DNA of 64,000 nucleotides from Deltaproteobacteria bacterium (GCA_029858505.1 JAOUEW010000005.1:1-64000), one strand, 5' to 3'; positions 8,997 through 18,744 are shown, numbered from the stretch's first letter. A program made the numbers and translations. The notes: generated from the sequence alone by a model not told the origin.

Positions 8997-9410
8997 GGTG
9001 AAACACTCCCTCAATGAATCCACCGTGAAGAACGGATTGGACGGAGGGTTCGCCCCCCTTGTTCACGGCAAAACCCCCAAAGACCCAGCCCCTTCCGTTT
9101 TTCTACCCCACCCCCATTCCCCCATTCCCCCATTCACTTTCCATCCTTCTCACCCTCAGCCAAACATCCAGGGCCAAATATCCAGCATTTTGCGTCAGGC
9201 CAGATGTATCCGGTGTCTTGAATCGGCTTTCCCCCCAGGAAAACAGGTCGTTAAGAATATTTCTCACTTATTCGGTGGATTGTGATCCATGCCCTCTTTT
9301 ATCTGAAATAAAACCCCATAAAAGGCCGTTTTGTACTCCCATAGGGGGTATCGCTACCCATTTTTACAGGGTAAAAAAAGGAAAGAAAAGAGAATTGATC
9401 AGATTGGGCC
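8997..9410. other. Non-coding stretch upstream of LuxR gene
   Basis: No coding potential is evident. It contains C-rich low-complexity sequence (CCCCCATTCCCCCATTC near 9115) and an A/G-rich run near 9371-9402. It should hold the promoter of the LuxR gene on the minus strand and that of the candidate RNA at 9411 on the plus strand, but I see no convincing -35/-10 pair. Confidence 0.5.
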
Positions 9411-9588
9411 GTAAGTGAGCCCGCAGTGATCGATGAAATAGAACAGATTAAACCGAGTACAAACACAAGTGGGCGGCGTGAAGGTTTGAATCCTCTCCCC
9501 GCCTACTTACTCGTCTAAGCCAGTCGGTTGTTCCAGGGGTTTCCTCCCCCCCACATCCCCGGGAGTAACCGACTGGCCCCCTTTTTCC
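9411..9588 (+). ncRNA. Candidate structured RNA with strong terminator
   Basis: No ORF explains this segment, yet it folds. AAGTGGGCGG (9467-9476) pairs with CCGCCTACTT (9499-9508) with one G-U, and the alternative pairing GTAAGT (9411) with ACTTAC (9505) is also available. A Rho-independent terminator follows at 9519-9587. The direction is plus because the U-run is on that side. It is not a canonical tRNA, tmRNA, 4.5S or RNase P RNA by any motif I can find. It could be an sRNA or a leader; the 5' end is a guess. Confidence 0.35.
9519..9587 (+). terminator. Rho-independent terminator, 11-bp stem
   Basis: GCCAGTCGGTT (9519-9529) pairs perfectly with AACCGACTGGC (9567-9577), enclosing a second GGGG/CCCC hairpin, and is followed by a T5 run. 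No plus-strand protein gene lies upstream, which implies a non-coding transcript. Confidence 0.8.
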
Positions 9589-9814
9589 ACACCTACCCCC
9601 CTCCCTCGTCTTACATTGCAACGCTACTCGTTATTCTGCCCGTTAGACTCCACCGCATCGTGGAAAATAGTTGATGAAATGGCTTGATTTGCCAAGGGTT
9701 CACGAATAAATTGAGAGGGAATATCCAGACGGCGCCGGGAACTCGGATTCCCCGAAGTCGCCCTGATCTGGCGGCCCTTTTTGATCTCGTTGAACCTTCC
9801 GGGAGCCTCGATTC

Positions 9815-10585
9815 GTGAAAAGCCCCAAGACCCTGACCCTCATTATTTCGCCCAATTATGGGCGCCCCATCACCTTTCAGATGGAACTTTGGCGGGTGTA
9901 TGCCCTTGCGGCAGCCACCGGGCTGATTTTATTGGGGTTACTGCTGGCTAGCCTGATGCTGCTGTTCCAATACCCCAGGCTCATCCAACTGGAAAAAGAG
10001 GTGAACGAACTGCGGCAGGAACAAACCCAGGTCAACAATCACTCCCTTAGCCAAGATCGGCGGAATTACCACCTAAAAAACACCCTGATGGCCAAGGAAC
10101 TGGGCGGGGTTGAAATCCAAGTGAACGCCACCCTGGCGGCCCTGAAACAACGGGAAGAAAACGAATTCCAACCCCCGGTCACCGTGAACGGTCTGGAGGC
10201 AACCCTGGGCGAGAGAAATCTGCGGCTGTTGTGCCGCATGGAAACCCATGGCGCCCAGGATTCCGTTACCTCTGGCTGGTTGTTGTTTGTGCTGGAGCGC
10301 GGCCGAAACGGCCAGACCGAATATCTGGCCACCAACGATGCCTTGATCAACGAACGGGGCTTTCCCACCCACTACAAGTTAGGCCGGGCCGTGGGCATGT
10401 ACCGGCGCAACCTGGAATTCACCGAAACCTTTCGGGTCACCCCAGGCGAGCCCCCCTATACCCATGTCACGGTCTATCTGTTTTCCGCCCGGGGCGGGTT
10501 GATTCTGCGGGAACGGGTGGAATTGAACCAATCCAACGTGAAGCCAGAGGCCCCCAGCCGCCCGGCGGCCCAGCCTCAGGCCTAA
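9815..10585 (+). CDS. Membrane-anchored coiled-coil protein next to bactofilin
   Basis: This 256-aa protein starts with GTG (GGGAG 9 nt upstream). It has a short cytoplasmic N-terminus, one TM segment around residues 27-51 (ALAAATGLILLGLLLASLML), a coiled-coil at about 55-110 and a periplasmic beta-rich C-terminal domain with no peptidase motif. The layout resembles the proteins encoded just before bactofilins, some of which are M23 peptidases, but no HxH or HxxxD zinc site is visible. It ends 31 nt before the bactofilin gene. Its role is inferred to be envelope organisation with the bactofilin. Confidence 0.8.
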   Translation: MKSPKTLTLIISPNYGRPITFQMELWRVYALAAATGLILLGLLLASLMLLFQYPRLIQLEKEVNELRQEQTQVNNHSLSQDRRNYHLKNTLMAKELGGVEIQVNATLAALKQREENEFQPPVTVNGLEATLGERNLRLLCRMETHGAQDSVTSGWLLFVLERGRNGQTEYLATNDALINERGFPTHYKLGRAVGMYRRNLEFTETFRVTPGEPPYTHVTVYLFSARGGLILRERVELNQSNVKPEAPSRPAAQPQA

Positions 10586-10616
10586 ATCCCCACTCTTTGC
10601 TCACCGGGAAACGATT

Positions 10617-11027
10617 ATGTTTGGCAAATGGCAGCTTCAGCCGTCCGACGGCAAAACCCATCACGTGGGCTTTTTAGGGCCGGGGTCCAAGTTCAAAGGC
10701 AGCATTCAGTTCGAGGGATCCCTGCGGGTGGATGGCAAGATCGAGGGGCACATCACCGCCAAGGACGGCGTGGAGCACGTGCTGGTGATCAGCCGTGACG
10801 GCGAAGTGAAGGGGAACCTGACCGCCGGGTCGGTGATTATCAACGGGCGGGTGAAGGGCCACGTGAAAGCCTCTCACCGCACCGAAGTGTTAAAGCATGG
10901 CAACCTCAGCGGAGACATCCTGACGGATGAAATTCTGATTCAGGCCGGGGCGGTCTTTCGCGGGCGGATCCAAATGTTGAATCAGCCCCCCGCTAAAAAA
11001 ACCAAAAAACAGAGCGCCGCCTCTTAA
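10617..11027 (+). CDS. Bactofilin
   Basis: This is a 136-aa polymer-forming cytoskeletal protein. The core (about residues 18-120) is the repetitive beta-helix typical of bactofilins: SKFKGSIQFEGSLRVDGKIEG, GEVKGNLTAGSVIINGRVKG and LSGDILTDEILIQAGAVFRG. It has a flexible Lys/Ala-rich tail. Bactofilins self-assemble without nucleotide at the inner membrane and position envelope enzymes. The preceding membrane coiled-coil protein is the likely partner. Two other cytoskeletal systems in this window (MreBCD and RodZ) suggest active control of cell shape. Confidence 0.95.
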   Translation: MFGKWQLQPSDGKTHHVGFLGPGSKFKGSIQFEGSLRVDGKIEGHITAKDGVEHVLVISRDGEVKGNLTAGSVIINGRVKGHVKASHRTEVLKHGNLSGDILTDEILIQAGAVFRGRIQMLNQPPAKKTKKQSAAS

Positions 11028-11322
11028 GCCGCTTCAGACTTCGCTGGGAGGTTTCATTTGAAGGAGATTCCAGGGAGAGAACATTTGGGGGTGGCTTCGA
11101 TCAACTCCAACAACAACCCCCCTCGGCTTCATGCGGCTCCCCTTTTTAGTCATGGAGGGGGGGCCCTTCAGACGAGCGAAACACACACAGGCAGATTGAC
11201 TGCGAAAAAAACGAGAACGAGAGAAAAGAAATGGGGGAAATGAAGGGAAATCAAGAAATAGACTTGAAAATGTAGGCCATCAATGGGGAAAGGGCCAATA
11301 CCCCGTGGTTCAAGGAGGAACC
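11028..11322. other. Intergenic region before AMIN-TPR gene
   Basis: This 295-bp gap has a C-rich half and an A/G-rich half (11180-11260). I see no ORF, hairpin terminator or repeat-family copy in it. It presumably holds the promoter of the three-gene AMIN-TPR/kinase/regulator operon. Confidence 0.4.
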
Positions 11323-14157
11323 GTGAGAAACGCCGCGCTGCACCAAAGGTTATTTCAGGCGGCATGGGCCAGGCTTCTAAACCTGCCCCGTGGAGCGTTG
11401 ATTTGCGCCCTGTTGCTGCTGGCCCCCCTCCCCGCCCGCCCCCAAGAATCCCCCGCCCAAATTCTCCAAGTTCAAGTGCAACAGGCGGGCGAAGCCACCG
11501 AAGTCCGCTTTACCCTGTCCAAGCCCGTGCGCTTCTCTGGCGTGGCCAACCTCCCCATGGAGGTGGTAGTGGTGAAGTTCGAGGGCCTCTCCCCGATTCT
11601 GCCCGCGGGGGGCCAGGATGCCCTGTTTAACCACTTTTTGGTGGCGGGCGTGGCCCTGGAAGAAATCAACCCCCGGGCCTCCTGGGTAAAGATCCGCCTG
11701 CGCAAACCCGCCCAAACCTATCAACTGATCGGGGCCTCCCCCAGCGACACCGTGGTGGTGAAAATCCTCCCGGCCAAGCCCTCCGCCTCTTTGGTGTTGG
11801 AAAGCCTGCGGCTGGAACCCCACCGCGGCGGCACCCGAGTGGTGGCCTCCATGGACCGGGTGCCCCGCTTTTCGGTAAAGCAGGGCAAGCATTCGGTTAC
11901 GCTAGAATTGGCCAACACCTCCGCCGGAAAGGGGCTTCGCCCCGGCCAGCAAGATGCCCAGGTGAAGGTCTCTTCCATCCGGCAAAACGGCAAGAACTTG
12001 GTCATCGAAATCACCCCCAAAACGCCCCTGTCGGCCAAGGGGTTTTCTTTGGCCTCCCCGCCCCGGGTGGTGGTGGAGCTTTCTCCCCCCCAAACCCGCC
12101 AGACCCAGGCCGAGCGGGGCATCCAGCCCCCGGTCTCCTCGGAACCGGCACCGGAAACCATGGCCTCGCTGCTGGCCAAAGAACCCAACGCCAAACTGCG
12201 CGACCTTTACATCAAAGCCGATCGGGCCGAACAAAACGGCGAGCGGCGCAAGGCCCAGGCCATGTTCCTGGAGATTTACAAACAAAGCCCCAAGGGCATT
12301 CTGGGGGTGCGCTCTTACTTCCGGGCCATCGACATTGAATTCGACCTCACCCCAAACACCCCCGGTGGCAATTTCCACTCCCTGATTCTTTCCTATCAGG
12401 CGGCCATTCGGGGGGCGGAACAAACCGGTTTCTCGGCGGATCTCATCCCACGGGCCCTGCTGCGGGTGGGGCAAAGCTACCAGCGGATGGCCTTTCTGGA
12501 AGACGCTCGGGTTCAATACACCCTGCTGCAAAAGCAGCACCCCGCCAACGTGCCCTACACCGCCGACAGCCACTATCACATGGGAGAAGTGCTGGTGAGC
12601 CTGGGCGAGCCCGAGGATGCCATTGAGGAGTTTCACCGGTTTATCCAGTCGGACGGCGACCCCAAAAAAATTCCTCTGGCCTATTATCAAACCGGAGACG
12701 CCTATTACAACATGAAAAACTTTCCGGAAGCCCGAAGGGAGTTTGACGAGGGGTATCACCTGGACCCAAGTTACGTCGAGAAAAACCCCCTGGTGTTGTT
12801 TCACATGGGAGAGACCTATTACGAATCGGCCGACTTCAACAAAGCCAAAGAGATGTACCTGAAACTGCTGCGTCTGCACCCAGACAAGGCCTATGCCTAT
12901 TTGGTGGCCCTGCGGCTGGGAGATATGTTCCGCGAGGAAGGCAAAGAAGAAGACGCCCTGAAACTCTACCAAGCCGTGCTGAAAGGCGGCCCGCCGGAAC
13001 TGCAAACCCGCGGGAAAATGCGGGTGGCCAACCTGCTGGCCCTGCACGAGGAGGGCGATGATTACAAAAAAGCCCTGGACATTTACCGAGACGTGGTAAA
13101 AACCGAGCCCCAAGAAGCCTTGGCGCAAGAGGCCCGGCTGCGCGCCGCCCTCACCCTCTCTCTGCATGGAGACCACCTGCTGGCCATCCGGGCCTTTGAG
13201 GAACTGCGGGAGAAACACCCCAAAAGCCCCTACCTGCGGGCCAACGTGGTGGAAGACAACATTAGCGAAAACCTGAAGGGGCTGATCGATAAGTTTCACG
13301 ATGCCCAAGACGACCTAAAGGTGGTGAACACCTACACCGGGTTCAAAGACACCTACTTCCGCAAGTTCCCTTACCGCACCACCCTGTTTAAAGTGGCCGA
13401 TTCTTACGCCCGCATGGGATTGTTCAAAGAGGCCCAGGCCATTTTGGAAGAAATTGCTCAGGGTCCCGATGACACCCTGAACTCTTTGGCCCACTACCGC
13501 ACCATTCATATTTTGATGGACCAAGACAAACTGGGGCAGGCCGAAGACCGAATGCTCGATTACATTGCTTCGAGAGACAAAAAAGATTTCTACATGGCCG
13601 ACGTTCGCATGGAGTTGGGAGAGGTGTACCTGAAGGGGCGGCGCTTCCCCGAGGCGTCGAACGCTTACCGTATTTTGATCAACGAGAACGAAGCCACCCC
13701 CACCCCCGAACTGGGCGAAGCCGTTCCCGAAGCCTGGTACCGCCTGGGCACCATTTATCGAGAGCTAGGCCAAACCAAACAAGCCGCCGAGGCCTTTGAC
13801 AATGTTCTCCCCAACTTCAACCACCCCATCACCGGGCGGGGGGTGGAGTCTTTCGTGATGAGCACCCAGTTCTTTCAGGCCTCGGCCCTGGATGAAATGA
13901 ACCAAGACGAAGACGCCATCAAGGCCTATCAGGCCTTTTACGACAAGTACCCCGACCACGAAAAAGCCCCCTGGGCCCTGTATCAGATTGGGTTGATTCA
14001 CCGGCGCAACAACCGAGACCCGGAAGCCCTGGAGATGTTCAACCAGCTGGTGGCACTTTCTAAAAAACGGCCGGGCGAAATGTGGGAGACCCTGGCCAAG
14101 GAAAACCAGCGGGATTTGACCAACCTGCTGAAATACCGGGAGTACATGAACCAATGA
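11323..14157 (+). CDS. Exported AMIN-domain and TPR-repeat protein
   Basis: This is a 944-aa periplasmic or envelope protein. The GTG at 11323 follows AAGGAGG by 4-5 nt; the ORF-track start at 11305 lies before that site and is rejected. A signal peptide spans about residues 1-41 (ALICALLLLAPLPARPQES). Two AMIN-like beta modules follow (about 45-135 and 140-250), then many tetratricopeptide repeats from about 280 to the end. AMIN domains target proteins to peptidoglycan or secretin-type machinery. The stop codon overlaps the ATG of a histidine kinase gene, so it may be part of that signalling unit or its target. Confidence 0.88.
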   Translation: MRNAALHQRLFQAAWARLLNLPRGALICALLLLAPLPARPQESPAQILQVQVQQAGEATEVRFTLSKPVRFSGVANLPMEVVVVKFEGLSPILPAGGQDALFNHFLVAGVALEEINPRASWVKIRLRKPAQTYQLIGASPSDTVVVKILPAKPSASLVLESLRLEPHRGGTRVVASMDRVPRFSVKQGKHSVTLELANTSAGKGLRPGQQDAQVKVSSIRQNGKNLVIEITPKTPLSAKGFSLASPPRVVVELSPPQTRQTQAERGIQPPVSSEPAPETMASLLAKEPNAKLRDLYIKADRAEQNGERRKAQAMFLEIYKQSPKGILGVRSYFRAIDIEFDLTPNTPGGNFHSLILSYQAAIRGAEQTGFSADLIPRALLRVGQSYQRMAFLEDARVQYTLLQKQHPANVPYTADSHYHMGEVLVSLGEPEDAIEEFHRFIQSDGDPKKIPLAYYQTGDAYYNMKNFPEARREFDEGYHLDPSYVEKNPLVLFHMGETYYESADFNKAKEMYLKLLRLHPDKAYAYLVALRLGDMFREEGKEEDALKLYQAVLKGGPPELQTRGKMRVANLLALHEEGDDYKKALDIYRDVVKTEPQEALAQEARLRAALTLSLHGDHLLAIRAFEELREKHPKSPYLRANVVEDNISENLKGLIDKFHDAQDDLKVVNTYTGFKDTYFRKFPYRTTLFKVADSYARMGLFKEAQAILEEIAQGPDDTLNSLAHYRTIHILMDQDKLGQAEDRMLDYIASRDKKDFYMADVRMELGEVYLKGRRFPEASNAYRILINENEATPTPELGEAVPEAWYRLGTIYRELGQTKQAAEAFDNVLPNFNHPITGRGVESFVMSTQFFQASALDEMNQDEDAIKAYQAFYDKYPDHEKAPWALYQIGLIHRRNNRDPEALEMFNQLVALSKKRPGEMWETLAKENQRDLTNLLKYREYMNQ

Positions 14158-15473
14158 CCACCCCTCCCGCGGCCCCAGGCGGCCCCCCATTCGACGCGGA
14201 TGAACTGCGGGCCAGGGTGGGGGCCCTGGAAATGGAATTGGCCCAGAAAGACGCCCTGCTCACCCAGGGGTTCGAGGCCTTTACCGAGGCCGCCGAAAAA
14301 CTGCAGCAGTCTCACAAAAAGCTGCAGCAAAAGGTGGCCGAACTGAACCTGGAGTTAGACCAGAAAAACCGGGCCCTGGAAGTAAACCTAGCGGAACGGG
14401 TTCAGATGGAAACGTACCTTTCCAACATCTTCTCCAGCCTGGACGTAGGGGTGGTGGTGACCAACCTAGACGGATGGGTCACCTCCATCAACCGCGCGGG
14501 AGAAGAAATTCTGGAAACCCCGGCAGACTCCGCCGTGGGCAAAGGCTTGAACGATCTGTTGGGTCATTCGCTGGTGCAGCCCGGCAGCCCCCAAGACGCC
14601 CAGCCCCCCCTGCCCAGCGATGAACCCCTGGGCTTTCGACGAACCGGAGGAGACGACATCAAGCTGCAGGTAACCCGCACCCTGATGAACAGCGAGCAGG
14701 GCGAACCCCTGGGATACATTTTTAACGTGCGAGACGTGACCGCCCTGAAAAAACTGGAAGAGCAAGCCCAGCGCCGCAACCGCTTTACCGCCATGGGAGA
14801 AATGGCCGCCAACATTGCCCATGAAATCCGCAACCCCCTGGGCTCCATCGAGTTGTTCGCCACCCTGGTGAAAAAGGGGCTCGATGAATCCGATGAAAAG
14901 ACACGGCTGATGAACCATATCTCGTCTTCCGTGGCCAGCATGAATCACATCATTTCCAACCTGCTGGCCTACACCAAGCCCCGGCATGTCACCCGTCGGC
15001 CGGTGGACCTGCATGCCCTGCTGAATGAAAGCGTTGCGTTCAACCAGGTGATGGCGGCCCACAACGACGTGGAAGTTTCTCTCCACACCGCCGCCCCTTC
15101 GGCCTGGGTGATGGGCGACAAGGAGCAGTTGAAGCAGGTATTCACCAACCTGTTTGTCAACGCCGTGCAGGCCATGCCTGAAGGCGGACGCCTGCAGATT
15201 GCCACCCGGGGCCTGGGCGGAACCAACTCCCTGGAATTGTCCTTCCAAGACAGCGGCCAGGGAATCTCCCCAGAAATTCAATCTCAAATTTTCGACCCGT
15301 TTTACACCACCAAATCCCAAGGCACCGGCCTGGGGTTGTCCATCGTGCATAACATCGTAGAGTCTCACCACGCCGTCATTCAGGTTTCAAGCAAACCGGG
15401 CCAGGGCGCCCGATTCGTCATCACTTTCCCGCTGGCCGAGGCCGGCCAACAACCGCAACAAGGAGATACATGA
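14154..15473 (+). CDS. PAS-domain sensor histidine kinase, FlrB/NtrB-like
   Basis: This 439-aa soluble kinase has an N-terminal coiled-coil (about 15-90), a PAS domain (about 90-205), and a HisKA H-box with phospho-acceptor His223 (AHEIRNPLGSIE). The HATPase has an N-box (FTNLFVNAVQAMPEGG) and G-boxes (DSGQGISPE, GTGLGLSIVHNI). No TM segment is visible, so it senses a cytoplasmic signal. It starts at the ATG overlapping the upstream stop (ATGA), and its own stop overlaps the response regulator start in the same way. The soluble PAS kinase plus sigma-54 regulator arrangement is that of flagellar FlrBC, but no flagellar genes are in this window. Confidence 0.92.
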   Translation: MTTPPAAPGGPPFDADELRARVGALEMELAQKDALLTQGFEAFTEAAEKLQQSHKKLQQKVAELNLELDQKNRALEVNLAERVQMETYLSNIFSSLDVGVVVTNLDGWVTSINRAGEEILETPADSAVGKGLNDLLGHSLVQPGSPQDAQPPLPSDEPLGFRRTGGDDIKLQVTRTLMNSEQGEPLGYIFNVRDVTALKKLEEQAQRRNRFTAMGEMAANIAHEIRNPLGSIELFATLVKKGLDESDEKTRLMNHISSSVASMNHIISNLLAYTKPRHVTRRPVDLHALLNESVAFNQVMAAHNDVEVSLHTAAPSAWVMGDKEQLKQVFTNLFVNAVQAMPEGGRLQIATRGLGGTNSLELSFQDSGQGISPEIQSQIFDPFYTTKSQGTGLGLSIVHNIVESHHAVIQVSSKPGQGARFVITFPLAEAGQQPQQGDT

Positions 15474-16915
15474 ATCCCATCCTCATCGTGGATGATGAAG
15501 TTGAAATGCGCATTGCCATGTCAGAGACCCTTAAGCATTGCGGGTATGCCGTGGAAACGTCTCACAATGCCATCGATGCCATCGGAAAATTGAAGAAAAA
15601 TCCCTACGCCATGGTCATCACCGACATGACCATGCCGAAGCGCTCGGGCATTGAGCTGCTGAAAGACATTCGGGAGATCGACCCGGCCAAGCCGGTGCTG
15701 ATGGTAACCGCCTACGGCACCATCGAAACCGCCGTGGAGGCCATGAAACTGGGGGCCTTCGATTACATTTTGAAGCCCTTCAAGTTCGACGTGTTCACCT
15801 TTGTGGTAGAGCGGGCCCTGGCCATGAGCGAGGAACCCAAAACCCCCCGCGCCACGGGAGTGCAAATTCCTCCCTCGGTGGCCAAGGGGTCGGGGGGCCC
15901 CGCCACGGCCGACCGGGTGGCCCGGGAGATTGTGACCGCCAACCCGGCCATGAAAGAGCTGCTGAACATGGCCGAAAACGTGGCCAATAGTAAGTCCACC
16001 ATTTTGGTGCAAAGCGAAAGCGGCACGGGGAAGGAACTGCTGGCCCGCCACATTCACGCCCACTCCAACCGGTCCGACGGCCCCTTTGTGGCGGTGAACT
16101 GCGCGGCCCTGCCGGACACCCTGCTGGAAACCGAACTGTTCGGCCACCGCAAGGGTTCCTTCACCGGGGCTGTGACCGACCACAAGGGGCGCTTTGAGCA
16201 GGCCAACGGGGGCACCATTCTGCTGGATGAAATCTCGGAGATGGCCCTGCCCCTGCAGGCCAAACTGCTGCGGGTGCTGCAAGAACACGAGGTCGACCCG
16301 GTGGGTTCCAAAGAACCCATTCAGGTAGACGTGCGGGTGGTGGCCACCACCAACCGCGATTTGTTCGGCCACGTGGAAGCGGGCCGCTTTAGAGAGGACC
16401 TGTATTACCGCCTGAACGTGATCCCCATGCACCTGCCCCCCTTGAGAGAACGCAAGGATGACATCCCCCTGTTGGCTGAATTTTTTGTGAAGAAGCACGC
16501 CGAAGCCAACGGGCGAAAAGCCCCCGGGGTGGCCGAAGACACCCTGGAAGTCCTCTCTCAATACAACTGGCGGGGAAACGTGCGCGAACTGGAAAACGTG
16601 ATGGAGCGGGCCGTATTGCTGTGCCCCTCGGGTAAAATTCTTCCCCAGCACCTGATGATGGGGCCCGGCGGCAAGGGCATCGGCCAGCCCCCCAAAGGGG
16701 TTTCTCCCGGCGGCGGCATTCAAGCGGGCATGACCCTGCGGGAAGCCGAAAAAATGCTGATTCTGGAAACCCTGCGCAAAACCGGGGGCCAGCGCACCCA
16801 GGCCGCTAAAATGCTGGAAATCAGCATCCGCACCCTACGCAACAAACTCAACGAGTACGCCAAAGATGGCGATTTTGAATTTTCGGGAGACGACGGGGAA
16901 GAAGAGGAAGATTGA
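15470..16915 (+). CDS. Sigma-54-dependent response regulator, NtrC/FlrC-like
   Basis: This 481-aa activator has a receiver domain (about 1-120, phospho-acceptor Asp52 in VITDMTMP, Lys in LKPFKFD). The AAA+ domain (about 155-395) has Walker A ESGTGKE, the sigma-54 contact loop as GSFTGA rather than GAFTGA, and Walker B GGTILLDEIS. A Fis-type HTH (RTQAAKMLEISIRTLRNKL) follows, with a short acidic tail. It is phosphorylated by the coupled kinase and should activate RpoN promoters, by family knowledge. GSFTGA is a known variant of the loop. Confidence 0.95.
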   Translation: MNPILIVDDEVEMRIAMSETLKHCGYAVETSHNAIDAIGKLKKNPYAMVITDMTMPKRSGIELLKDIREIDPAKPVLMVTAYGTIETAVEAMKLGAFDYILKPFKFDVFTFVVERALAMSEEPKTPRATGVQIPPSVAKGSGGPATADRVAREIVTANPAMKELLNMAENVANSKSTILVQSESGTGKELLARHIHAHSNRSDGPFVAVNCAALPDTLLETELFGHRKGSFTGAVTDHKGRFEQANGGTILLDEISEMALPLQAKLLRVLQEHEVDPVGSKEPIQVDVRVVATTNRDLFGHVEAGRFREDLYYRLNVIPMHLPPLRERKDDIPLLAEFFVKKHAEANGRKAPGVAEDTLEVLSQYNWRGNVRELENVMERAVLLCPSGKILPQHLMMGPGGKGIGQPPKGVSPGGGIQAGMTLREAEKMLILETLRKTGGQRTQAAKMLEISIRTLRNKLNEYAKDGDFEFSGDDGEEEED

Positions 16916-16926
16916 CGGGAAAGTTT

Positions 16927-18669
16927 TTATTGACCGGCCTGCTCGGGTTTCATGTGCACCACCCGCAGGCTGCGGCCGTTGGCCGTTCCCCCATACCAAA
17001 CCACCAGTTCTTCCCTGCCGTCTTTGTTCAGGTCGGCGGTCATCACCATCTCCCGGTTTTTGGGCAGGGGAATGGCCCCGGTGGCAATCACGTAACCCAG
17101 CCGGGGACCGCCCTTTACCCCCTGATAGGCCTCCAGGGTTTCCGGCGTGTTGTTGAACACAAATTCCCGCCAGCCGTCTCCGTCCAGGTCCGCTGTCACC
17201 AGCATGGGGCGAGAGCTCGACCCTTTGGAAAAATCGGCCTTGAAGGTCAGGGTTTCATGTATGGGGGGAGGGACCGTCAGGCGGCCGTCTTTCCATGGAA
17301 TATAATAGGCATCCAGGGTAATGCCCCGGCTGGTGATGTAGCGGATCACCGCCACCAGGGAAATTTCCATGGTACCCGTGAACACCCCCATGGCCTCTTG
17401 GGGCCGGGGAGAGGGATAGACCAGATAGTTGAAGGACAGCCCTTCGCTTAAAAACAACTGGGGCGTGGGGTTTAGCCCCCAGGCTTGGTTGTTCCGCTGG
17501 CCGGCAAACCAGAACATCTGGTTTTTCTGGTTAAAGGCATCCCCCTCCTCCGATGTTTTCACCAGCATCACATCGGGAATGCCGTCTTTGTTCATGTCCT
17601 CCACCGACAGCACCCGCTGGATTTCTCCAGGCCCCACCGGCTTCATACCGGGAATGGCAATGGGCTGCCCGCCCACCAGCAGCATGGGTTCCGCCGCCAT
17701 GGCCACGATTTTATCTTGCCAGCCTTTCCATTGGCTTTCCGGGGCCTGGCTATGGAGGGCCTTTAGCAGCTCCTCCCGGCTGGCAAACACTTGGCCATTC
17801 AACTGGGCCAAGGCCTGAGACAAGGCCCCCTCCATGCCTGCCGAGGCCAAACGGAACCGTTTCTCTGGGTCCAGGGCATACCAGGTGCCCTTCACCGGGG
17901 TTTTAACCGTGGGGTGCAGAAACAGCGTAATGGTGTCGTAGCGAATTTCCACCACGTCCAACACCCCATCGCCGTTGGCGTCTACCATTTGGGTTTGGTA
18001 GAACTGAATATCTCCCCGCAGGCCGGTTTCCGTTCGGCTGAACGACTGCGAAACCGTCAGGGCATCCCGCCACAGGGGCTCCATGGCCAGGGTATCTGGC
18101 GCGATGCGATACACGGTCACTCCGTTCCAACCGGGCACCATCACCTCCGAGACCCCGTCGCCGTCCAAATCCTGAGCCAGGGGCTCCCGCAGGTCCACCG
18201 CCCCCTGCCGGTCTCCAAACACGCCGGGGCAAGCGCAGGCGGTTTTCCAGGTCAGGGCGTTGCCCTTGGCCCGCCCAATCAGCCAGCGGCCCCCGGTTAA
18301 AGAAAGCCACCCCTCCTCTCCGCCAGGCAGGCGAATCATTTCCAGCCAACGGGTGTCGGGGGGAAGCCACCAATGGAAGGCGCGAGACAACTTTCCATCA
18401 CGAAACCGATACAGGTCCAGCCATTTTTTCAGGGGCTCTCCCTTGGCCGGGTCTCCCATCACCGGAGAAACCACCATCACCAAGTTTTCCTTGGCCCAAG
18501 ACACCACCTGCACCCGTTGAGGGGGCTGTTCTAAGGTCACTTCGGCCGCCACCAGGGTTTGGGCCGCCTGAACTGGGAGAGCAAGCACCCCCCCCCAAAG
18601 AATCCCCCCGCAAACCAGGGCAGCCCAACCCATCCGCGAGCAAACGTGCTGACTTGGCAGAGTCTTCAT
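16927..18669 (-). CDS. Exported FG-GAP/VCBS-like repeat protein
   Basis: This 580-aa protein has a signal peptide (about 1-35, cleavage after VQAA). At least five Asp-rich calcium-type loops of beta-propeller repeats are visible: DLDGDGVSEV, DANGDGVLDV, DMNKDGIPDV, DLDGDGWREF and DLNKDGREEL. It is probably a periplasmic or surface propeller, like integrin-alpha-type FG-GAP proteins. The biochemical role is unknown. It is convergent with the sigma-54 regulator, whose stop lies 11 nt away, and is followed upstream by a repeat and an outer-membrane barrel gene on the same strand. Confidence 0.82.
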   Translation of the reverse strand: MKTLPSQHVCSRMGWAALVCGGILWGGVLALPVQAAQTLVAAEVTLEQPPQRVQVVSWAKENLVMVVSPVMGDPAKGEPLKKWLDLYRFRDGKLSRAFHWWLPPDTRWLEMIRLPGGEEGWLSLTGGRWLIGRAKGNALTWKTACACPGVFGDRQGAVDLREPLAQDLDGDGVSEVMVPGWNGVTVYRIAPDTLAMEPLWRDALTVSQSFSRTETGLRGDIQFYQTQMVDANGDGVLDVVEIRYDTITLFLHPTVKTPVKGTWYALDPEKRFRLASAGMEGALSQALAQLNGQVFASREELLKALHSQAPESQWKGWQDKIVAMAAEPMLLVGGQPIAIPGMKPVGPGEIQRVLSVEDMNKDGIPDVMLVKTSEEGDAFNQKNQMFWFAGQRNNQAWGLNPTPQLFLSEGLSFNYLVYPSPRPQEAMGVFTGTMEISLVAVIRYITSRGITLDAYYIPWKDGRLTVPPPIHETLTFKADFSKGSSSRPMLVTADLDGDGWREFVFNNTPETLEAYQGVKGGPRLGYVIATGAIPLPKNREMVMTADLNKDGREELVVWYGGTANGRSLRVVHMKPEQAGQ

Positions 18670-18744
18670 AGGGCTCTCCTGAATAATAATCTAAGGGCTG
18701 GCAAAGTTAAGACGTGCATATGTTGATTTCCCCCATGTTGAATC

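Noticed and set aside
9411-9511. tRNA-like fold with GTAAGT/ACTTAC ends and a TTTGAAT loop
   Set aside because: The T-stem has a mismatch, no D-arm or anticodon arm of proper length can be drawn, and no CCA or sensible discriminator is present.
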